NCBI GenBank assembly: GCA_973895155.1
Contig: OZ316896.1
Span: 14,632,001-14,696,000 of the forward strand
Reading direction: 5' to 3'
DNA from: Marsupella aquatica
Taxonomy: Eukaryota; Marchantiophyta
DNA length: 64,000 nucleotides
Shown here in pieces: positions 1 through 11,427 of the stretch. The notes beneath the pieces are model-generated. The model ran no database searches. It saw nothing but the letters and a program-made list of their open reading frames with translations, and was not told the DNA's origin. The position numbers were made by a program, and so were the translations under genes. Within the stretch, counting starts at the first letter, position 1, and each line of letters starts with the position of its first letter.

Positions 1-1480
1 CTACTTTTTACCGCCTAATTTCCATTTTTAACCTTCTTCTTGTCTTACGTCCCAATCTAATTTTCTTTTCTTTGTCTTCTTTGCCTGGCCAATTTACAAG
101 TGTATTGCTTTTCAAGATTGTTGTAGTGATGCATGTGTCCAACCTATTCTACCTTTTATCATAGAAGGAAGCCCTAATTTGTCTTTGTGGCCTCATTGTC
201 CGTTTCTTGTCTCTTGTGCATAAGAGCCATTGTGTAGCATCGTATACAAATTGACTCTTATTTGGAGTGGTGACAGCATGCTACGTCCTTTCTGATTGAC
301 AGATATAGACATTTACAGGTCCTTTTGAAGTGATTGATACAGGCCAGAATGGAGAGGATGCAAAATGTGAGTCTGTTCTCAACACAAGGATTCTGAGTTA
401 GAAAGCCTAAAAAATTCTCTTCAACGTGGGTGTAAAGGCAACTTTGATAGCGGCTAATGGGAGCTTCACTACTTTCATTGGTCTTTGAGAGTTCTGGTGA
501 AAAAAGTTCTGGTTTTTTGGGACGAGATCATCATCAAACACAATATAATATGATCCTGCCCAAAATGGGGGATTGCCTGCTTCCAAAATGGAAACCAGGC
601 TCAAGCCACTGCTGGGACTAGAAAATGATTTTGGGTGGCCCTCAGATCCACCCATGCACCCCTCCTGCACCAACTGCCATGTGCCTGCCCACAATAAAAT
701 TAATAATCTAAAAATAAAGATATTGGAAAACTTTGAAAACCTTTGAATATATATTATGTTAGATATATCTAAAAAAATGTAAACAATTTTAAAATTTGAG
801 TCCTCCCTCCTATTGTTTACCTAGGCGTTGTCTATTTATGAAAAAAGTGGGAATGGATTGTGGCTGTCAGCTGAAAGAGAGAACTAGCCAGAGACAGCCA
901 AAGCAACTCAATGGAACCAGTGCACTTTCAAAAGCACATATGAAACCTCTTGGCCCAATGCAGTTTTCCCCATTAAACTAAGGTATCATGGGACCTTTGT
1001 TTGTGGGAAGAAGGCCGTTTGTGGAAAGCAAAGTTGTGCATCAATTATCTTTTTTGATCTACAAGGTTCAATAACCGTAAAAAAAACTAGTAGAACACGA
1101 GCTTCAAGCAATCTCCCATGATCTTCATTGTTTCTGCATCTCTTTGCTTCTAGGGCCTTGTTCTTGTCATGGCTCACTCCACCGCCAAAGCTACTCACTC
1201 TACCAACAACTTACGTGGTGTCTACAAATACCTTCCATAGGGAGAACCTCCAAGTTACTTCAATATACTAAACAAAAACAAACCAAAAAGGTATACTAAT
1301 CTCCAGAAAAATACTTATGGCCCCACACTTTTATACTTTGAGGCCCTACCATTTTAGCTTTGTTCTCATGCGCCTCTGCAGGCTTAACCTAAAACCAGTA
1401 TAGTAAATTATTCCTTCCCAAGGCTCACCTCAAGTTAATGACATTATGTCATTATACATATACTAACCTGATGCCCTGCA
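1..1480. other. AT-rich intergenic DNA
   Basis: I recognise no gene here on either strand. The open frames are short, lack any family motif and do not join through plausible splice sites. The stretch ends at the border of a minisatellite array. Confidence 0.5.
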
Positions 1481-1483
1481 TTG

Positions 1484-2060
1484 CACAAAAGATTTTGACA
1501 TGAGAGCAAGATGTCAAGGAGAGGCAAAGATGTTGAGGCGAGGGCAAGATGTCAAGGAGAGGAAAAGATTTCGAGGCTAGGCAAAGATGTTGAGGTGAGG
1601 GCAAGACGTCCAGGTGAGGAAAAGATAGGGAGGTGAGACAAAACTGTCGAGGCAAGGGCAAGATGTCAAGGAGAAACAAAGATAAGGAGGTGAGGTGAAG
1701 ATGTTGATGTAAGAAAGAGATGTTAAGGTAAAGAAAAGTCAAAAGGAGGTCGAGGAGAGAAAAGATGGCAAGGTGAGAAAACGAGTGAGAAAAAGATGAA
1801 AAGATGAGGAAAACATGTCGAGGAGAGAAAAGAAGTTGAGGGTGACAGATAGATATTGTAGTGAGATAAAGATGTCAACATGAGCAAAAGGTAAGATGTC
1901 GAGTCAAGGATTAGATGTCAAGCCAAGTGAGAAAAGATGTGAAGGGGAGAAAAAATGTTGAAGATGAGAAAAAAATGTCATGGTGAGATAAAAATGTGAA
2001 TGTGAGAAAGAATGGTAAGATGAGATAAAAATGTAAATGTAAGGTAAAGTTGTTGTGGAA
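1484..2060 (+). repeat. Degenerate GATGT minisatellite array (array A)
   Basis: Units of roughly 17-20 bases of the form GATGTCAAGGAGAGGAAAA recur head to tail with many substitutions. The array is entered through CATTGCACAAAAGAT (about 1472). Its right side runs through GTGCGTTGCAC (2109-2119) and CGCGAGATAAC (2141-2151). The same unit and right border recur in the array at 28.6-29.3 kb, so the array appears to be part of a dispersed element. The long minus-strand open frames across it are only translations of the repeat. Confidence 0.75.
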
Positions 2061-4480
2061 TGCATCTGCAAGTACGAGCTTAACCTGGGGTGTGATGTTT
2101 TATAACCTGTGCGTTGCACATAGAAATTGGGGATGCAAGTCGCGAGATAACTAAAAATTAACTAACTTTCATAAAATTAAATCTCCTTTTTAAGAGCAAA
2201 AGCCAAAATAATTTAATGTCAATCTACTCTACTTCCCCTTAGTCCTCACTCCCTGCCAACAACCCTTATCTCAAGTAAATCTCTCACTTTCATGCTCCAT
2301 GCAAAATGTACTCTAAATAGACCATAAAATAATATACTTTCACTTTAATGTTTCATGCCAAAAAGTACTATATGTAAGCTATAAAATATTTATAGTAACA
2401 TATTCAAGTGCTCTATGATATAGTATATCTACCTTGTACTATAACTTACAACCCATTTCACTCAATACAAGAGCCTTAAATAATTCTAAAAGATATCTGA
2501 CGGCTGAGCATTGTTCCCTCATTTTTCATTTTTGTAACGGGACTATGGACGAAGTAATGCGGGATCCCTTATTATAGTTATATAGATAGATTCTTATGAC
2601 TTTTTCACTTGTGGTGGTTTCAATCTATTTGTCCAAGCACTATCAAGAGCGCATGTCCAACACAACATACTCTCATAATAGAGTTCACTCACAGTATCAA
2701 CTTGGACAAATTGTATAGTTAGAAAGTGAACTAGATGATGATAGTTTTGGCGTGTGCCATCACTAAGGGCGCTACCTATGTTTAGTCATTCAAATTGACA
2801 GCAAGTACTTGGCATCAAGGCTCATGGGAAGGCTTGTGTGTTGCCTTAGACCTAGCCTCAAAGGTGTTCCACTCTATACATTATGCTCTCTTTCTTTCAG
2901 CAAAGTATCACATTTTACCACTTATCTAATACTTAAATTGTATAATTCTTTTCTGACTAGGCAGTTTAGACAATTGTGCTAAGTGGACAGCTGATATTGT
3001 GACAATTGTCATCTGATCTGCTAGGGAAAATATTCCCATATTATGAAATATATTTTCTTGAAACAAACAACACATATCAATACCCTATTTTAGTTTGAAA
3101 CTTATTCAACAAACCAAAAAGTATAATTTCTTGCACTTATGTTTTAATCGGAGAAAGTAGCTAATTTTGACCAAAACTGTCTCTTTTGGTTCATACAGTT
3201 TTTGATAGTTGATACCCTAAGGCCAATTTCTCTGGTATTGCATCCATGGCCCGGTTAAGATGGAGTGTACGTGACAGGAAGTACCTTCAGGACTCAAAAT
3301 GTGTTTGTCAATGACAGAGTATTTCCCTAACATGGCAAAAGCTTCACAGTGAATTTCTTTTTGAGAGTAATCTTTCACTAGGCTATTTTGCATGCTGTAA
3401 CCAACCTCAACATGTTGATAAATCAGGTTTTTAACTTTTATATGTGACCTTATTACTATGGCCCTATATAAACCAAAGTATGTATTTTTTCCTGCATATC
3501 AAGTTTAGGTACATTCTAAGAGACTATTTCTACAATACACGGGTATGAATCATTAGATGGACAAAAAACTCCTTTCTCTATAATGCCTTACAAAGGCTTA
3601 AGACTTTGCTTGTTTTTTATCTGGTCTCTATTGTCATCACTTCTACAATGATCTCCTTCTGCAAGCTTAACTCCACTCCCCAGTGTGTAAGCATGACCTC
3701 AAGTTCAGTACACCTAGCTACATTTATGCAAATTAGAGTGGTTGGACCAAGTTATACTGCCACCACTCTTCAGGAGACACTGTAGGAGGCAATCCCGATT
3801 GCAGTGATGTCTCCAATCTTAAAAGAAAGATGTGGTGTATTCTTTCTGGAATACAATTGTAGTTGGTTTACCAATGCCAATCCCGTTTATGCCATAAATA
3901 GTAACTATTAAAATTTTGGACCCCAAATGGTTTTGTTATCAGGGTCCAAACCATGGTCCAAACCTCAAAAGAATTTGGTCATGTAAATTTCAAGGATATT
4001 TTAAAGCATTCTGGTGTAAACACAGAGTTTTCAGTGTATAACCTGGTTTGAAGAAGGCAAAGGAGAATGACGGTCTGGCCCTGAGTTAGTTCCTGAAATG
4101 AAAAATAGAACCTGAATGACAGGACAATAGTAGCTTCCCAAGTTTTGTAAGGTGACTTTGACCTTCTATCATCAATGAAAAAGTCAGACTGGACTTTATG
4201 CTTGTGAGAGATGAATTGGTGCCCGTGTCCTCTTTGGACCACAAAGCTTTACACCATTGTACTTTGGACCTCTTCTGTTTTTAGTCCATTGTACTTTGTT
4301 GGCCCTTTCAAGTAAATAAGTAAATTGGTCCTTTTTTGTCTGGTTAGTTGTGGTTTAACGATTTTTTTGTTTGTCTTAAGTATGGTTAGTTGTGGTTTTA
4401 GGGTAAGTGGTGATGTTCAATGTCCAACTACCATAGATTTCAAAGTTTCGCACCTTCATTAGTAATGGTCATTTTGGACA
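2061..4480. other. Array A right flank and unassigned intergenic DNA
   Basis: After the array border (GTGCGTTGCAC, then CGCGAGATAAC) I see no gene. The sequence is AT-rich with scattered short open frames and no recognisable domain. Confidence 0.45.
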
Positions 4481-4482
4481 GA

Positions 4483-4870
4483 GTTGTGATCGTCTTGTCA
4501 TGACTGTGGCGAGTCTCGTTATTATTCAGTCCAAAACCACTTCTTTCCATGGATACCTTTAACAACGTTGTGATCCTCTTGACATGACTGTGGTGAGTCT
4601 GGTTAATATTAGTCCGCCACCACTTCTCTCCATGGATACCTTTTGCATTTTTAGCAGCGCTGTGATGCTCTTGACATGACTGTGGTGAGTCTTGTTAATA
4701 TTACTCCACCACTACTTCTCTCTATGGACACCTTTGGCTTTATTAGCAGAGTAGTGATCCTCTGGTGAGTCTGGTTAATATTAGTCCACCACCACTTCTC
4801 TCCATAGGAATACCTTGTGCATTTCTTAACAGTGTTGTGATCCTGTTGACATGACAGTCGTGAGTCTTCT
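4483..4870 (+). repeat. Tandem repeat, about 83-93-bp unit, about 4.5 copies
   Basis: Copies begin near 4483, 4567, 4660, 4751 and 4834, each with a GTTGTGATC-like start. They continue through CATGACTGTGGTGAGTCT, GTTAATATTAGTCC and CACTTCTCTCCATGGATACC. The copies are diverged, and the fourth has lost the CTTGACATGACTGT part. No coding function is evident. Confidence 0.8.
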
Positions 4871-5430
4871 TGGGGCCCTTCCCTATTCTGTTTCCTCCTC
4901 TTTATTGGGTTGCTTTGCCTTTGGACCCTGTTATCCGGTTTGGCTTGGCATTTTTGCCCTCTGGCTCTTTGATATATACTTTGCTCCATGGATGGATGTT
5001 GCAGCAATGTACAGGAGCTCTCCACTGAAGGGGTTGGTGGGCTTGCACTGTGAACGATGAGTATACTAGCAGAGAGTTTCGTGGGACAGGGATTTCTGTA
5101 GAAGACGGGAAACATAATCGTCATGAATAGCATCATCATTATTATTTGATTGATAGGAGGATCCACGGTTGCAGATGCCCAAGCCAAGTGAAAGCACAGC
5201 AGGACAGCCGTCGATCCTATTGAATTGGTCAGAATCCCAAGGGAAAAGGAGGAGTGGGGGTTTAGAGTAGCTGGCTGAATGGGACGAGAGGAGATCCATC
5301 ACACGATCAGCCAGACAGACCAGCTGACATATGATAAAGGGAGGGGGAATTGTATAGTTGTCTCTCTCTAAGTGCACTCTCCTTGCAAAAAGCATCTTGT
5401 GTGCACACTCAATGGAGTTTCTCACTAACT

Positions 5431-5830
5431 GATAAGTGTAAACCCATAGAACTGTATGGATTACATCCCTTTGATAAATGTGCAACTATGCTTCCTCTTG
5501 TAAACCCTAGGTTGTACATCCCTACCCTAACATGCCCTAAACTTATCAGAAAGTGTAATTTGATGAAGGTGTGCACTTACTGATAGTTTGCTCATCAAAA
5601 TTTTGCACTTATAAGGGTTACCATTGTGATAAGGGCTAATGTACACTTATCGAGGGTTTTCACTTCTAAAGTTATCATTGAGCAAAAAACTCAGGCTTTT
5701 CTGTACTTGCAAAGGGTGCAAAATAAGTGCAAACTCCCCTGTAAAAAGGGAAGAACGGCAAGCCTTGCAGTTATCCACGATGTGCACTTATAGAGTCACA
5801 ACTGTAATTGTAAGTGTACTGTGTATGACG
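5431..5830. repeat. Cluster of GTGCACTTAT-like motifs in both orientations
   Basis: Close relatives of GTGCACTTAT or its complement ATAAGTGCAC occur at about 5431, 5473, 5540, 5571, 5603, 5641, 5731, 5781 and 5812. Spacing is irregular, so this is not a simple tandem array. The version at about 5604 (TTGCACTTATAA) also forms the core of the perfect inverted repeat at 17529-17563. The cluster could be an eroded foldback element or a clustered binding site. Confidence 0.5.
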
Positions 5831-7141
5831 TACAGTGTATATGACGTGGGTTACAGTAGTAGATGCATCGGAGTCATCGGACTGACAGCAGAGACTAGAG
5901 AGTGGAGATGGAGGGACACCTGTAGATTTAAAAACGTCAATGTGCCTTGCAGTCACATTGTCCACGCTTTACTCCCCTCGCTCCTGATGCCGCCGCTGCT
6001 TCTTCCATCCATGCAGTCACGCATTAATTTCACCCTTTCCCGGACCGAGTTGAGGAGTTCAGTAGTGATGCCATGCTTTGAATTGTGAGAGAATAATAAA
6101 TCAGCAGAAGCGGCTCTTGCAGAACAGACTGGAACGGAGAAGGCGAGACTGCTCGACATTGTCTCTCGGAGCTCTCAATCCTCGAGAACGCGCAGCAGCT
6201 TTTGTGTTGCAGACCAGAGACTGTAAGAACGGAGAAGGCTAGTGGACTGCTGTACATTGGGACGAGGCGTGAAAAGAGTTGTTACAGTGATCTGTGAAGG
6301 GAGTGGTGAGTTCTTCCGTGCCCTTGGGCTTTTCGTTGTGAGGATTTCTATACTACTGATCCGGGGTTGTTTGATTCCGCGAGTGGGTACAGTTTGCATT
6401 CATGCCAGTTCGAGTGAACTCTCCGTTGAGCTTTTCGGTACCTATTGCTCGTGAATTGAGCTCTGTTCTGCCTGCCTGAGGCGTTTTCTCAAGAGAGATG
6501 GGTGTGGGGGCTTGACATGAAGGCGAAAACACCGTTCTTTGCTCTGCTCTGGTTAGCTCTCGCGTCACGTTGTGCAGGGTTGGAGATCTTGTGTGGTTTG
6601 TCTTTTGTGCATTTCGTTATAATTGGATTGAATGTAACTGGCCCACTCTTTCTTGGAGTTGGGCAACCGGCGTGTAAGGGTCGATAAGTACTTGATACGC
6701 TGCCACGCCTCTAGCATTACAGCTCATATGTTCGAGTTCTGTCTGGTGTTTTCTCTCTATCTTTTCTTCTTTCTACGTTGATTTTTCACTGCCGACGTGA
6801 ATGTCAGTCGTCATTCTGATTCATGACAGACGAAAGTGTTCTCCTCGGTCGTCTCTGTCCGCGACGGGCCTCCTCATATTCGGCCCTTTTCGGCGAGTTC
6901 TTCAAGTTATTGAATCTTTTCCAGACGTTTGCTCTGACCTGATTTGGAGCGTCTGATGATTAGTTCCCTCCCTGGTTCTCGTCTTTTCAACCTCTTGCTG
7001 CATCCCCAAATTCACTTCCAGTGTCTTATGTGCGTCGCATGCAGCAGTTGCATTGCAGGATTGCGATTTGGAATTCTCACACCTTGCTGTTGTTGTTGGG
7101 CTTTGAAGCAAGGTTGTCCGTTCGGTGAGGCGTATTGAAGG
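5831..7141 (+). promoter_or_regulatory. Upstream region and probable 5' leader of the KAB gene
   Basis: No protein gene is visible. The last several hundred bases before the KAB start become GC-richer and pyrimidine-rich, as expected of a leader. Several ATGs with short frames (for example at about 6517) would act as upstream ORFs if transcribed. I cannot place the transcription start or exclude a leader intron. Confidence 0.3.
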
Positions 7142-9805
7142 ATGACAATGGAATACCGTCACCTTGGGAAGACAGGGCTGAAGGTGAGCCTGTTATCTTA
7201 TGGGGCTTGGGTGAGCTTTGGCAACCAGCTCGATGTGAAGGATGCGAAGGGGATACTCTCCCGCTGTCGAGAGTCGGGAGTAAATTTCTTCGACAATGCG
7301 GAGGTGTATGCTAATGGGCGGGCGGAAGAGATCATGGGGCAAGCAATCCGAGAGCTGGGTTGGAAGAGATCAGATCTTGTCATCTCCACCAAGCTCTTCT
7401 GGGGAGGACAGGGCCCTAACGACAAGGGCCTCTCGCGCAAGCACATAGTGGAGGGAGTCAAAGCTTCACTCAAGAGACTTGAAATGGAGTATGCAGCCGC
7501 ACTCATACCCTTGACACCATTTTTTCCATTGATCTCACACGACTCTGTTACAATCAACATGAGCCGTTTGAACGGATGGTTCAACTTGTGAAAGCTGCTG
7601 TCTCGTTAACCTGAAGTCACTTTGGACCATCTGTTCAATTTGCGGCACGAGGGACTTTTACAGCCGTAAATCTCTATTTTGCAGTCCTGATTTTTCCGTT
7701 GAAGTCAGTTTGGACAGTGTGTTGAAATTGCGTCTCGAGGGACAATTACAGCCATTAACCTGCCTGTTTCAGTCTTAGATTTTTCCGGTTGACACATCAG
7801 AACAGAGAAACGGTGTGAATGGTTGTGATCACAATTGTTCTGGGTGAATTGTGGTCTAGTGGTAGCTTCAAATTTGGAAAAGAGTTTTGGAGATGAAGCA
7901 CAGGGCCTTGGCAGGAAGTGGATGCATGGACAATCACATATGCCCCATGTTGTGAAGGCTCTGTTTTCCCTTCCAATAATTTATCTCTAATGCTTGAACC
8001 GCTCGCACAAGCTTGCTACTGGTGGATGGAAGGTCAACAAATGTGTCTACGGAAAATATTGAGCATACAGGATGCACATGTCTGATCTGGCGGACAAGAT
8101 CTTTCACGAGGATCTTTGAATCTCTACTTTCAATTTATCTTGAGGTTCACTCGTAATGTGGGTGAGAGGCTATCGCGGAGCGCAAAGAACTTACTTTTGT
8201 TAATCTTTTGCTCTCTTACTAATTCATTTGTGTCATATTATGCGCAGCTATGTGGATCTTTTGTATTGCCATCGTCCTGATACAAGCACTCCGATCGAGG
8301 AGACGGTGAGAGCCATGAATTGGGCCATCGATCATGGCTATGCCTTCTACTGGGGAACAAGTGAATGGACTGCCCAACAGATTACCGAGGCTTGGGATGT
8401 GGCACACAGACTGGATCTTGTCGGTCCCGCTATGGAGCAACCTGAGTACAACCTGTTAGCTCGTGAGAAGGTCTGCAGCTATATCTCGCTACACTTCTCA
8501 TGAGCATGTCTGATCAAATTGGGGTTCTTGCTACATTTACTTTTCATTTTTCTCAGTCGATATAGCTGGATTGCTTTTGTGGATCATGCAATAGTGTAGC
8601 TTAGGACGAGTATGTTGGTTTTACTCCTGCTGGCCTGAATGACGTACCTCAAGATTCCTGGGACATTTCCAATTCGTTTGCAGTTTGACGTAGCTTTGCA
8701 TACAGAGAAGATTGTTTCAACTATTCATTTCGTTATTTGGGATAGCGACGACAGATACAGGACGTAAAATGATTTTCTCCACGTAAGGTGTATGGCCCTT
8801 TTGACAAGATGGTTGGTTTCGCAGCTTTGATTGTAGTAAGAGTTATTTCATTCTTGTTGGGTTTGTTGTCATGAAATACAGGTGGAAAATGAATATCTCC
8901 CGCTATACAAGCGTTATGGATTGGGTTTGACGACTTGGAGCCCTCTTGCGTCTGGAGTATTCTCAGGAAAATATGGAAAGAACAACATTCCTCCAAACAG
9001 TCGATTCTCTTTGGATAACTATAAGGTAAGTTCAGTTCTTTAATTTTGTGATGAATGCTTTATTTTAAGTGACGAAAAGAAAAATGTTTAAGTCGTTTGT
9101 GCTACACAGAAAGCTTGAAAATTTGTTATTCATCCAAAACGCTTTCTTCGTCCAGCGCCTACTTAACTTAGCTGTGTATATGGCTGTTGTGGTTCGTGTT
9201 ACTGGTTATTTGCTAAGGTTCTGTTAGTGTCAAGCAGTAACTTTCGTATATGGCGATTGTGGTTGGTGTTACTGGTCGATTGCTTAAGGTTCTGTTAGTG
9301 CTAAGCAGGCACTGTCTTCCAGCAGGCTAAGTTAGAAGTGTGTCTGAGCTGGTGTTGAGTTTAAAATATGAAAGCGTTAAGAAAAGACGACTTTCATTTG
9401 CAGAATCTTGCCCAGCGGTCGTTGGTGGATGAAGTTTTGAAAAAGGTTGATCTATTGAAGCCAATTGCGAAAGAATTAAGTGTGCCTCTTTCCCAATTGG
9501 CCATCGCGTGGTGTGCGTCGAACCCGAACGTGAGTTCTGTCATCACTGGAGCTACCCAAGAATCCCAGGTAAGGTCTTTGTCGGTCTTTTAGCTAACTTC
9601 ATCGTTTTGTTGAATTTCAACTGAATACAGAAGAAGCCTCTAGTGGAAGAGAGGATTTTGTTCGACCACTAATCTAAAACTCGCTCTTCAGGTGACTGAA
9701 AACATGAAATCCTTGGACGTGTTGCCAAAGCTGACACCTGATGTGCTGGAGAAAATTGAAGACATTGTGCAAAGCAAGCCAAAAATTATTGATCAATATA
9801 GGTGA
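7142..9805 (+). CDS. KAB1: Voltage-gated K+ channel beta subunit, aldo/keto reductase family
   Basis: Five exons (7142-7488, 8248-8470, 8882-9025, 9404-9568, 9692-9805) join to 993 nt and encode 330 residues. Plant KAB1 is about 328 residues. The family are cytoplasmic NADPH-binding aldo/keto reductase subunits that associate with Shaker-type K+ channels. The AKR residues are present: D51 and Y56 in the [13 protein letters not shown] block, K84 in ISTK, and H124 in LYCHRPD. The conserved blocks [44 protein letters not shown] and a terminal QYR follow. All introns are GT-AG, and the exon 1/2 junction restores [10 protein letters not shown]. The first ATG (7142) is used, but one at 7148 is equally close to known N-termini. 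Without splicing, exon 1 would run into a false tail after EMEY. Confidence 0.96.
9176..9308 (+). repeat. 70-bp tandem duplication inside KAB intron 3
   Basis: Two diverged copies start at about 9176 and 9246 with GTATATGGC. Both contain GTGTTACTGGT and end in AAGGTTCTGTTAGTG followed by AAGCAG. It lies wholly within the intron 9026-9403. Confidence 0.8.
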
Positions 9806-11045
9806 ATGCCAACTACTCTCAATCAATGACAGTAATCGTTCTGAGGAAAATCGGTAGAAGGTAGACAGAAGAGGCAATTTTAATCTTCCGGAAAAGTGTT
9901 CGGACAGAGGAGACGATTTTGCACCAAGAACATGAAGTGTAGGTTTATATCTTATTGCTGTGTCAATATTGACCCGGTAGCCATCTAAATTTAGACATGA
10001 TGTATTGTTGTGTACATCTGGGCCCATTAGCCGTTTTAAGACCGTATTTCAGTATAGGGCGTCTCTCACCGAAAAGACAATTTGGGACAGATTTTCACTG
10101 ATAATATTTCCACCTACTCGTCGTTTGACCTATGGTGAGGCAAACGCAATACTTGCCGAACGAAGGTTTAATTGTGGCACATCTCTCTGAAACGTGGAAA
10201 GACTCGTGACAAAATTCCCTAGATAGAGTTCAGATCAAATTGATGTGCACGACTAACCTACAAATCAGTACTTACTACAGATCTTCTAAATATATCTAGG
10301 AGTTGGTAATTCTCAGAGAAAACACCCTAAAAGTACTCATATAGGACTGCCTGCCTAAGATTGCCTCTTAAAGTGGAGGCAATCTGCCACTGGAACTACC
10401 CATCTCGAAATTCTGAAACTGTTTCATTTTGGAATTAAAGTTTTTGGTTGACGTTACTTCCAGATATTGAGTTGAAGAGAAAGTTTGGACGAAGAGGCGA
10501 GGCCGTATCAAACAGCCCACTTGCTAGATGCATTGTTCGTGCAAAAAGAAATTTGAGAACTAGCAAATATAAACAGCACTTATCCAACAGTTCAGCTAAA
10601 GACAATTCAATACTTCGTGAAACACTTGTTGGTACCAGTTATCATGCCTGATTGTGATGCATTGAGTAACTGGCAATTGGGTGATTTCCACTGCTCTGAG
10701 TATGCATGTGTTGTTTTTCCCTTAGTTTGGAAGTTGCATACGCTCTCTGACTTTCCTTTAACATTCTGCCTCTCTGAACAAGCAAACTTCTGGGTATAGC
10801 TGGGTTCTCCGGCTGCTCCATAATTGAATATACGATTTGACAGTATGTTGAGATGCATTGGCACCGAGGCATATGGAAAGTGCAAAATCCATCACGGGAG
10901 CAGTGAGGGATACACGTGTATCTCATGATAAGTCACATTTATGTCCTCACAAAGAGCACAACAGAAAACTAGTCGAGAGCACAAACAAATCTCACCCACA
11001 TAGTGCATTATATTATATTTGTATAAGTTCCGTCCCTGTGCATTG
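9806..11045. other. KAB 3' flank and unassigned intergenic DNA
   Basis: The first few hundred bases probably include the KAB 3' UTR. Beyond that I see only short overlapping open frames on both strands without a recognisable domain. GTGCATTGCAC at 11038-11048 resembles the borders of the GATGT arrays. Confidence 0.4.
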
Positions 11046-11228
11046 CACAAAAGATGATATTGTGAAATTAGATCGTGGACCCCTGATTAGTTCACAGCTT
11101 AGAAAAAATCTTGTTGAACATTGTGACTTCCACAAAAGATGATATTGTGAAATTAGATTGTGGACCCCTGACTACTGCCGATTAATTCGCAGCTTAGAAA
11201 AAATCTTGTTGAACATTTTGATTTCCGA
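11046..11228 (+). repeat. Tandem duplication of about 85 bp
   Basis: Copy 1 begins at 11046 and copy 2 at 11131. Both read CACAAAAGATGATATTGTG, then GTGGACCCCTGA and CAGCTTAGAAAAAATCTTG. Copy 2 carries a short insertion. The first copy is entered through GTGCATTGCAC, a variant of the GTGCGTTGCAC border seen at the minisatellite arrays. Confidence 0.8.
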
Positions 11229-11382
11229 TTTGGACAACCCAGAAAATTGATCTCATCACAAATTTCACTCATTAACACAACAACGCAGCTCACTCAGATT
11301 CCAGTGCATAGCCTACATCAGAATTGATTCTATGTAACCTTCATCTCCTCTCCTTTTCTCCACTGGATCAAACTCTGCACCA

Positions 11383-11384
<2 letters not shown>

Positions 11385-11424
<40 letters not shown>
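11385..11424 (+). repeat. (TC)n microsatellite, about 20 units
   Basis: This is an uninterrupted TC dinucleotide run. Such tracts are common in plant 5' leaders, but I found no convincing gene directly downstream. Confidence 0.95.

Positions 11425-11427
<3 letters not shown>

Noticed and set aside
4651-5187. 178-codon minus-strand open frame
   Set aside because: It begins outside and runs into the diverged tandem repeat, shows no domain, and overlaps other equally long frames.
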